A stretch of DNA of 64,000 nucleotides from Poa pratensis (taxonomy: Eukaryota; Streptophyta; Magnoliopsida; Poales; Poaceae): the NCBI GenBank assembly GCA_947311845.1, contig CAMZMU010000063.1, positions 126,206,914-126,270,913 of the forward strand. The letters are read 5' to 3'. The position numbers were made by a program, and so were the translations under genes. Below, piece after piece: positions 55,712 to 64,000 of this stretch. The stretch's first letter is position 1. Each line of letters starts with the position of its first letter. Under the pieces are notes generated by a model. The model had not been told where the DNA came from. It saw nothing but the letters and a program-made list of their open reading frames with translations, and did no database searches.

Positions 55712-57193
55712 TCAGCTGGACGCGCAGGCCGGCTTGCGAGGGGGGAGCTGGTGGTGGGGCGTCCTCTGCACGCAAAGAGAAGAGCAGATGATTTCTTACT
55801 TACACCACAGTTCAGCTCCGAATGATAGGTAACTTGCAGTGCAGTGTAGGAAATGCGGTTGAGTTGAGGTGAACAGGAATCAACCACTGTCCTTTTTGTG
55901 GCTTACCTTTAGCTTTGGCTTCAAGGACTCGATTGCTGCGGCCTGTGCACTGTTGCTCGCAGATTGCTGAAGCAAAAGAGAAAATAAGATTCAGATATGT
56001 GATTCTGTAGATAGTATATCTAACATGTCAAGATGATATTCAGTTTTCCATTACATGTACCTTGCCGAGGACCCAGTCTGCGGAGTCGAAGTAGGCGCGC
56101 TCGTGGTCCTGAAGCAGTAGGATGCAAGCAAAGTAATCAGATTCCGGTTTCAAAGACATTTCTTCAGGAATTCAGACTGATACCTATATTAGTTCTCTAC
56201 TTTTACGGAACGAATGGGATGAACAATTCCATGGTGGTTGCGAGTGTTGAAAATGCAGATTAATCACAAATATCTGTGGAGCTGCGTACCTTTGAAATCA
56301 GTGGCTTCTTAGGCGCAATTCCTCCGAACTTTTTCTCAGTGACCGTCTGCAACTCAAAAAATAGTTCAGGGGTTTCAGAGAACCAGTATGTCAGTAATAA
56401 TGTATACTCTTTGACTCCACAACGCTGATTTAGCATGAAAGAAAGATAACGTGTGGAAACAATCAAGCAAATCAAAACCAAGCGTTTCCACTTAAAAGTC
56501 ACCGGCGTACACCATTAATAATTTCAGGCCTCTGACATCTTAAAGTCTGAACCGCGCCACGTTGACAGATAGTGATCCCGTAACAAATCCCTCCCTGACA
56601 TGGACAGGATTCCGGAAACTATTCTGCTAAACCTACTTGACAGTTGGTTTCAGTAACAAAATAAAAGATCAATGGTTCGACTGCAGTGTTCACCTTTTCT
56701 TACAGTAAGGACCTAAGAAGCTCATCACAAGATATTCTTCAGAAGGATACAAAGAAAGGAGTAAAGTTGACGCAGCGATTATATGGGTGGTATGTCTGGT
56801 CAAACAAAAGCAGTCTCCTCCTATTATATTGGGCCTATGGACACGCATGAATCGACTGGTTTTGTTGTTTTGCTGTTGGGGATAAGTGGGAGAAAAGCTT
56901 TATGCCGTCTGACCGGCTGGGGTGCGATTCGAATCAGATGACTTCAATCGACAATACAGAGAGAAAAAGACGGCATCAAAAGCAGGATACTTTTACTAGT
57001 GAGCAATGAAAGAAAAAGGAAAAAAAAACATGAACAAGAAATTGGTGGGTTTGCCAGATTAGTTTGGCGTATGGCCTGAATATTTTTCAGAGGCAGCCAG
57101 GGGAGGCATCCGATTCAAGGAGATGGCGCCGGTCGAAGTACGTACCTGTTGTTCCGCGGGCGAGGCGGGCGAGTCGCCGTTGCAGCCTGCCAT
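55712..57193 (-). CDS. ENSA: Endosulfine family protein; join(55712..55765, 55907..55966, 56061..56108, 56290..56346, 57146..57193) complement
   Basis: Five short coding exons, all in phase 0 with GT-AG junctions, encode 88 residues. Exon 1 is MAGCNGDSPASPAEQQ and exon 2 TVTEKKFGGIAPKKPLISK. Exon 3 is DHERAYFDSADWVLGK, exon 4 carries AAAIESLKPKLK, and exon 5 is RTPHHQLPPRKPACASS. The block from KPLISK through FDSADW is the endosulfine core. In animals and yeast the Ser of FDSGDY (here Ser44 of FDSADW) is phosphorylated by Greatwall/Rim15-type kinases, turning the protein into an inhibitor of PP2A-B55. Small, hydrophilic and probably intrinsically disordered; no signal or membrane segment. Introns 1-4 are 799, 181, 94 and 141 bp. 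The plant-specific role is inferred from the family. Confidence 0.93.
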
Positions 57194-57230
57194 CTGATCT
57201 GATCGATCCTCTCGGTCCCTGATGAGATGA

Positions 57231-57379
57231 ACTGCAAAGAAGAAGAAGAAGAAGAAGACGCAAGTTTCAGAGACCCTGGAACAGACGAAGGATTCAGGAA
57301 GAGGCTATATAAACATGTGCTTGCGTGCATGCAAATCCGTGTGAATCGTGCAGAGATTTGGGTTAGGTGAGGGAGAACC
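57231..57379 (-). other. 5'-UTR intron of the endosulfine gene
   Basis: On the minus strand GCAAAG then gttctccct marks a donor at 57378. A pyrimidine-rich cttcttcttctttgcag ends at 57232, followed by the leader TTCATCTCATCAG up to the ATG at 57193. Leader introns are common in plant genes and often raise expression. Confidence 0.65.
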
Positions 57380-57470
57380 TTTGCACTGCGTGCTTGTGGA
57401 GACGGGAAGACGATGGAATGGGTGTGGGATGAATTCACCGTGAAGAGAAACGTGTGAATGGACATGACTC

Positions 57471-57478
57471 TATATATA
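57471..57478 (-). promoter_or_regulatory. TATA box of the endosulfine gene
   Basis: TATATATA on the minus strand, implying transcription start near 57445 and a first non-coding exon of about 65 bp ending at 57379. Confidence 0.7.
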
Positions 57479-57754
57479 GCGAGGGGGAGCAGAGGAGATG
57501 CGGAAAGAAGACGAAGAAGAAGAAGAAGAATAAGGAAAAAGGCAAGAAAAAGGTGGCATGCGATATTCACTCGTGCGTTTCGGATTTGGAAAAAATCCAG
57601 GTTTTCGTCTCGAAAGATGGGTACTCACTTATGAGTTTCCCGGTGGCGACAATATATATTTACTTATTACGATTTAATCAGTATGGGAAATGATTATTGG
57701 CCTTCCAATTGTGGTGGCGAAATGTGCACGTGAGCACGCCTAGGCTCTTCCAGC

Positions 57755-57907
57755 CGTGCACGCGTGAAGCAAGAACCTGATGTGGCACGGGAGATACGTG
57801 AAAGAACAGCAGGTGCGAAACTGGTGGTCCAGGTTGGGAACCCATGACAAGAAGTTGGCACGCAAACTGGTCGGGCCTATTCAACACTTGACAAAGCATG
57901 CACTCGT
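57755..57907. repeat. Dispersed repeat, related to 59200-59345
   Basis: Shared in order with 59200-59345: caagaacctga..tgatgt.gcacg, ggttgggaacccatgacaag versus ggcagggaatccatgataag, and ggcacgcaaa versus gacacgcaaa, followed by tcaacacttga/tgaatacttga. Probably an old local duplication. Confidence 0.5.
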
Positions 57908-57947
57908 AAAGAACAAAAAATATTTCGCAAAAAAAAAGAACAAAAAA
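57908..57947 (+). mobile_element. 14-bp micro-insertion with 13-bp TSD
   Basis: aaagaacaaaaaa (57908-57920 and 57935-57947) flanks tatttcgcaaaaaa, whose cgcaaaaaa tail resembles Triticeae LINE-like 3' ends. Low complexity of the repeat lowers certainty. Confidence 0.45.
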
Positions 57948-59020
57948 ACATCGGAGTAGTTGAGAAACTAACTCAGTCAACCTTATCATGCATGTTGGAT
58001 TTTTTCCCAGATTCGTTCATTGGGTCCCACCTCGCCGAAGGCAGGGCCAATGCGGCTGGCCGGACTCGGCGAGGAAGAAACTTATCATTGGGGTGCGAGG
58101 TACGGGGTCGCTGGAGATGGAAAAGAAGGGCGGGCTTAGAGGGATGGCCAAGTGGCGGCGGACCGGAGGGGGAGTAGCTCGGGGCAGGGCGGGGCGGCAA
58201 GGCGTCACGGCAGCGCGCAGGCTGCGAGCGGGGTGGACGGCGGTTGTGCAGGGGAGGCGCACTCGCGGGAGGTGCAGAAGAATTAAATTTGAAACACGTA
58301 TGACAAATTGACATACGGTCGAACACTAATAAACTGCCAAAACTTATTTCGTTGCCTCGTTGTACTAGTCTATAGCCAGCGACTCTCAGAGTGGAGATTT
58401 CTGATTTCAGACTCATCTCTTTATTTAAAAAGAATAATTCATAATTACAACTTTTTGAAAATCCGTAGAAAAAACCTGCATGTTGGCAAGGATGTATCCC
58501 GCAAACGTGTAAAACGTTAACCTGAAATACTTTCTATTCGAAGTTATATAAAAATGATAAATGTGTGGATCTCAGTAGACACAATTACATATCTCTAAAA
58601 TATACAAGATTTTATCATTTTTGGGTAGCCAATAATATAAAAAAACTTGCATTATGATAGGATAGGATGCATCATTGACTACATCAAGATTCACTAAAAA
58701 AGATCAAGATTTTTTTCTAATTTTTTTAAAACTTGTAAATATAGTTCTTGATTTTTTTTTATAAAAATAAAGGGTTAGAACTGGGGAGCCAAGCTGACTT
58801 TTCGCCGACTCTCACTAGTACATTGTATCTCCACCAGAATACTCCTCCTAGTGGCCGTCGACCTAGCTTAATTGGATAATTCAGGTTTTCCAAAGATAGT
58901 TACTTTTCTATCGCGATATAAATTTCGGTGCTATTTTTATAGAGAAAAAGTATTCCCTTCCTAATTGCCATGGTAGGGTGTCAATATGCTCATCCTTTTC
59001 TCTCGCACCACGCCATGGCG
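57948..59020. other. Intergenic, no gene recognised
   Basis: 58010-58290 is GC-rich with overlapping frames and no domain. At 58683-58711 atcaagatt is repeated around an 11-bp A-rich insert, a weak further micro-insertion candidate. Confidence 0.3.
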
Positions 59021-59173
59021 ATTGATTGGTTTGCTTCCAAGGTGAGATCATTGCTACTAGCTACACAAAGACTCCAAATTTGTACATACATAGAGGCTGC
59101 TAGCTGCATTTCCATATGCATACACTGTGTAGCTACGGATGATCTCACCTGCTTGCAAGCAAACCAATCAATT
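59021..59173. other. Long imperfect hairpin, possible small-RNA precursor
   Basis: The arm at 59021-59067 (attgattggtttgcttccaa then ggtgagatcat...agctacaca) pairs with 59126-59173, whose complement reads attgattggtttgcttgcaa, gcaggtgagatcat and gtagctacaca. There are only small bulges and a loop of about 58 nt. No flanking target duplication was seen, so a MITE is less likely. I do not recognise a conserved miRNA in either arm. Confidence 0.5.
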
Positions 59174-59199
59174 GTAAATTAACATTCCAATCGTGCATT

Positions 59200-59345
59200 C
59201 GTCAGTCAAGAACCTGACCTGATGTTGCACGTGAGTACGACTGTATGAGTGTATACTTGGATGAACCTGTTGGTTCAGGCAGGGAATCCATGATAAGAAC
59301 ATGACACGCAAAAGAGTGAGGGCTATCTGAATACTTGAGAATACA
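59200..59345. repeat. Dispersed repeat, related to 57755-57907
   Basis: Second copy of the local duplication; diverged and non-coding. Confidence 0.5.
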
Positions 59346-60303
59346 CATATAAAACGACAAAATAATTGATTTGTAAAGTTTTAAATATTGTATGACCCGG
59401 ACAAAGTGACAGACACAAGGCCGAACAGAGGAAAATCGACAACATGGCGTGACAAAGACGAGTGAGCCTGGTCTGCCTTGACATAGCCGGCCATATACCT
59501 TTCTTGCGGATTCCAACAGGAGTATGCTGTTTGTTCTCTTGTGGTCTCGCTTATTCTTTGCCCTGGAGTCCAGCCATCGACTCTCGGTTGGTACCTTGCC
59601 TAGCCTCGCCCCATCAAAATTCTCCTCTGATCCAGTCCTCATGGCCGACCTGCCGACCTAGTAGCTCGATCGCCGATTGGTATCTCTGGCGTCAATTCTT
59701 TACCTTTTCTTTTATTGTCTGCTTTCAAATGTTCTTCCATATCTGCGGATTGCGTGGACTCGTTTCGATCGTGTTTTCCACTTTTACTCCCTATCCACTA
59801 ATTCCTGGTATGCGCACTCGTGGTGTCTGTTTCCATGGTTGGCTGGGGACATATTGCTTGCCGATGTATGCTTCTGCTTGTACCACACATTTTCTCTAAT
59901 TCCTTTTTGCAACTAAGATTCCTTTCTTTCACGATTTTTTTTTTTCAAAGTGAGCTCGAGCTCCATGGATCCTGTTATTTTGAAAATTCGAAAATAATAT
60001 TTCAGTGCTTCAAAAAAATCTACAAAACCAATCTACATGTATATACATATGTATTCTACAATTCTGTAACATTTCAATATTAAATACTGTCCCAAAATAT
60101 AAGTCGCCCTTAAATTTTGTTAGTTAACGACGTACAAATTTGACCATGATTTGTACTTATAATATTCATAAAAAATAGTTTAATGATATATGAAACGAAA
60201 GAATTTTGTAAGATGATATACTCCCAAGCATGATCGGCCATCCCCTTGTAGTGTTCATCGCCATTAGCCTTTGTCGTCCTCTCCATTGGGAGCTCGGAGA
60301 TAC
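59346..60303. other. Intergenic, no gene recognised
   Basis: The frame 59462-59899 has hydrophobic stretches but no recognisable domain. It lacks codon or context support. Confidence 0.3.
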
Positions 60304-63300
60304 TGTAGCGCCCCGACCGCAGAACTATACAGTGATGCTGTGTGTCACCGGTTAAGCGATACAACCGGAGGTTACGGGTTTACCAATCCCCGGCCAAAAC
60401 CTTTGGCAGACGTTGCTCGGAATTGATCATCGGCAACGCAACACCCCGATTGATGCCTTAACACAGGCACAACTATCAGTGCATAATAGAGAGATCAAAA
60501 CTTGTGGAACAACTGGCACATCACAGACTCTACGACTCAAAGCATTATAGTTCAATTCTTATAATAGAGAAAGATATCAAATATTACAACCAGAGGTCAC
60601 AGACCCAACAGTACATCATGCGGAAGCGTATTAAGTTGTTCTAAACAACAAGATCCAAATTATGGCCTAAGAGGCCTATGAATAAACATTCCAGCGCCAG
60701 CTGATCCGGGATGTCCCAAGCTGCCACCTAGGAACCCCAGACTACTCGTCGACGTCCACATAGAACCCACCTTCAGTGTCGGTGAAGTCCTCCACTGAAA
60801 TCAAATAAACAACGTTGAGTTCGACGAACTCTGCAAGATTATTAGAGCTACTAGCTCAATGATTGGTTTTCAAAAGTTTTATGACTGTTTTGCTTAAAGC
60901 TGGTTTTCTTTATAAAAGACACCTGGCATCGACTAATCAGAATATTTTCCAAAGGGGATAAGAAGTAAACTCTTTTCTTTTGATCAACTTCATCAACAAC
61001 CCCCATCAATCACTCCACCTGTATACCAAGGCACCTCCCCGAATCACCCTCGAGGAAGTCAACCTTGCATTCTTGGTAGTACCTTTAGTACTCAGGTTTT
61101 AATCATTCCGTTCAAGTTTTCTATGGTCTCTGAATCCGGCACCAAGTCGTCCATAACCGTGGACACGGCTTTTCGAAAAGATTTACCCTGCTGGGGTGTA
61201 CAATGTTTGCCACGCGTACCGTCCGGCCCATTGCCTGATCATTAGCTCTCTTCCGTGGAAAGTCGGCTGAGTGGGAGCGGTTACGACTTCTCCCTCGTTT
61301 GAGACTAACCCAGGATCATCAGTGACGGTAGGGCAGGTTCAGTGCCTCCAACACCCTGCCCCGCGGCCACTCATTTTTCTAAACACCACCATCCTCATCC
61401 CAGTCCTGGCCACCGTCTTCACGCACGCGCAAATGGAAGCTCAAACTAGAGGACCCTGGCTAGTCACGCCCGAGTTATTTAGTCGATGGGGGTTCACTAG
61501 GCCCACGCATGGTAGCACGCTCGGTCTTGGCTCGAAGGCGAGAACTCGCACTTAGGCGGCGAGAACGAGACAACCCACCACATCCCATGTGGCCTCTCAT
61601 CCCCGCCTTTAAGCGGTTTATTAATGTCACCACCATTTTCCACAACATCCGGTCATTCCATCAACTGTTCCGACAATTGAAACCTCCACCGGGCGAGTAG
61701 GCATTTAGCTAAGCATGGCTAAGCATATATACATAGCAAGTATAGTTAACTCAGACCAACACTTCAGTCCTATGGATATTAGGAAGGATACAGGTAATAG
61801 CAACAGGCATCTAATGCAACTAGTAGGATACTCTAATCCAGGCAAAAGACATTTGGAACCGAATGCAATATTATAGTGGAGAAAATAATTACGGAAAATA
61901 GGAGGAGACATGCTCAGAGGGGGGGTTACGCTTGCCTTGTTCAGGGGGCTGGTAATACGGGTCGTCGGGGTATTGCGGTGGAACCCCGACTGCTTGATCT
62001 ATCGATGCATAAAAACACCGGAGAGAAAACAATCAATAACCACACATGCATAACAAATGCAATGCGCAAACACATGATGACATGATATTTTAACGCAACT
62101 AATGGATCATAAACATGATCAACAAGTTAAATGAGTTGTCCCAAATCATTTGGCAATATTTGGCACAAACCCATATTGATTTGCTAAATCCAATTAGACC
62201 AGTAGCTAATTATTCATCAAACATGCATGGGCATGATGTTTTGGGGTAGGTATTGATTTGCTGAGCATTTTGATATAAAGAACACATTTTTCTGATTAAT
62301 CAATATTAAGTTATTGAATTTATAAAATCCGTTTTAAATCTGCCCTTTTACTAAAGTGCAAGAAAAGGTTAATTCCATTATTTATTTCAGCATGGAAATG
62401 ATGTTAGAATGTGAAGTTTATTCCACTGATCATTTTGATATCTTATTTGCAATTTTTGGATCAATATTTAATAAGTTATGAATTTTATAAAATCCTTTTA
62501 TTTTCAGCCATTTTAGTTATTTTAATAAAACAGCAACTAAATTAATTTAGTTGGATGTGTAGAATACACCAACACTTAGACTTTATTTTCCTGAACAATT
62601 TGGTATATCATTTGTAATTTTTGGAGCAGTATATAAAAAGATATTGAATTTACAAACTTAATCAAATTTCTGTCAGTTTTAAATATTTATAGAAAAAGGT
62701 CCGAAACGTTTTTCACCGGGCCCGTGGCTAGCCACAGCCACTGACCAGTGGGGCCCGTGGACACGCTGGCAGCCACGTGAGCACGGAGGGCCCACGGCGA
62801 GGTTTGACCACGGCGCGACGCGGACTGGCGCGCGCGCGGTGATCACCGACGGCGGCGATCTCGCGCTGGACGGAATAGCTCGCGAGGAGACGAACTAGGT
62901 GGCGCATCCGACGCACACGAGTACGCGGAGGCTAGTGGCGGTGCTACGGACCAAATGGTCGCCGGAAAATGCTCCGGCGACGAGATACGGCGGAGGGGAG
63001 CTACGGGCTACGGCGATACGATGAACTACGGCGAGAGAAGGCGGTAATGGAGGTCCAGGAGATCCGCGTGCTCACCCTTGACGCGTGGGTACCCGCAGCG
63101 GTGACGGAGAAGGTCGAAGGAGGTCGCGAGCTTGCTCGGTGTCCGGCGGCCGGAGAGGAAGAAGATGTGTTGGCAACGGCGATTCCCAGCTTCCCTGGTC
63201 GATTCCTTCTACGAGGAGGGAGAGGAGATCGCGGCAGAGCTGGTGGTGGTCGTCGATCCGCTCGGGGTGGCTTCAATCGACGGCGGCAGCGACGGTGAGC

Positions 63301-64000
63301 TCAACTAGGGTGCGGCCATGGGGGAAGAAATGGAGAGGGAGAGCTAGATATTTTGGGGAAGTGAGGAGAGCCGAGGGGTGCGGTTCTCTCTTATCCTTAT
63401 CGCAGGGGAGAGGAGAGCAAGGGGGGGTCCGGCGCGGCGTCGTGGGGGGGGGGGGGGGGGCTCCTTCTCTCGCCGGCGTTGGCGCGGCCGTGTCGGGCGG
63501 AGGAGAGAGACGACGCACGTTTTTCTGAAAAATCCCCTGCGTTTCTTTTCCCATTTACACACAGTCCTTTTTCTGTTTTTCTTGTAAAAACCAGTAGCAC
63601 AACAAGGATTTTTTGAGGCACTAAAACATTTTAGAAAAATATGAAATTATTCATGTGGCCTCCCCCTATCAAGTAGAAGCTCCACAAAAATTGGTGGCTC
63701 AAACTAAAATGTTTTGCACCACTTTTGTTCATAGGTTTTGCTTATGATATTTTTGGTCAAATAGTTTTTGATACACCTTTGATATTTTTAAAGCAAGTGT
63801 AAGAATATTTCTTTGAACTCTTGGAACTTCTTTGACAATTATAGGATATCATTTGAACTTGTGTTTGTCACAAACATCCATAATTGCATGGTAGGGTGTG
63901 AAATCATTTATTGCTTAAGTTTTCATTTGTTTCTAAATCAATTGTTTTGAATTGATCTCTTACTTAACAATGCCATGATGCATGAATGAAATGCAAGAGT
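60304..64000. mobile_element. Very long LTR (gypsy-type), cut by the window end
   Basis: It begins TGTAGCGCCCCGACC, a start typical of long grass LTRs. It runs at least 3.7 kb without a coding domain: GC-poor to about 62700, GC-rich 62700-63550, then AT-rich. Its right part aligns with 15044-16491, whose end (gggctgttaca) lies about 80 bp beyond the point matching the window edge, so the full LTR is probably about 3.8 kb. Short frames inside it are not genes. Whether it is solo or part of an intact element cannot be told. Confidence 0.7.

Noticed and set aside
56920..56950. gattcgaatc resembling a tRNA T-loop
   Set aside because: No acceptor stem, D-arm or anticodon arm could be fitted around it.
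59462..59899. 145-codon frame with hydrophobic stretches
   Set aside because: Pyrimidine-rich DNA translates as hydrophobic residues in any frame; no family resemblance.

Overview
The window reads as nuclear DNA of a grass, almost certainly a Triticeae cereal (wheat, goatgrass, barley or rye group). The evidence is Stowaway MITEs with CTCCCTCCGT ends, Ty3/gypsy LTRs opening TGATACGTC, LINEs ending in a poly-A/poly-T tail, a Mutator-like element with a 9-bp target duplication, spliceosomal introns and no bacterial-style operons. This assignment comes from recognising repeat families and gene structure; no search was run.

Only two loci look like intact host genes, both on the minus strand. One is a three-exon gene (20845-23211) for a 617-residue TPR protein with a degenerate C-terminal J-like region. 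The other is a five-coding-exon gene (55712-57193), plus a 5'-UTR intron, for an 88-residue endosulfine (ENSA/ARPP19 family). Each has a TATA box at a sensible distance.

Everything else recognised is mobile or duplicated DNA. 1-1047: a decayed LINE ORF2 running off the left edge. 1600-3650: two rearranged copies of a PHD-finger gene fragment around Mutator-TIR-like sequence. 3745-4450: a Stowaway MITE and a foldback element carrying a 20-bp minisatellite. 7101-7851: a small Helitron. 9710-10837: a LINE-like retroposon in a 13-bp target duplication, with a paralogous empty site near 17895. 12330-15043: 3' half of a gypsy element with its LTR. 15044-16491: piece of a long LTR that recurs at 60304-64000. 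26499-33492: a complete, young, non-autonomous gypsy-type element with TSD CAGAT. 34880-35135: PIF/Harbinger transposase relic. 38535-39564: a LINE fragment with a MITE next to it. 39756-40791: the Mutator-like element. 43787-51717: a nearly complete LINE interrupted by a 1.5-kb solo LTR.

The most unusual cross-scale pattern is a set of very small insertions (about 11-35 bp), each carrying a poly-A/T run and bounded by 9-16-bp direct repeats. They look like extreme 5'-truncated products of LINE target-primed reverse transcription. Other points of interest are a 47-bp-arm hairpin (59021-59173) that could be an unannotated small-RNA precursor, and a possible minus-one slippery site joining gag and protease in the young LTR element.
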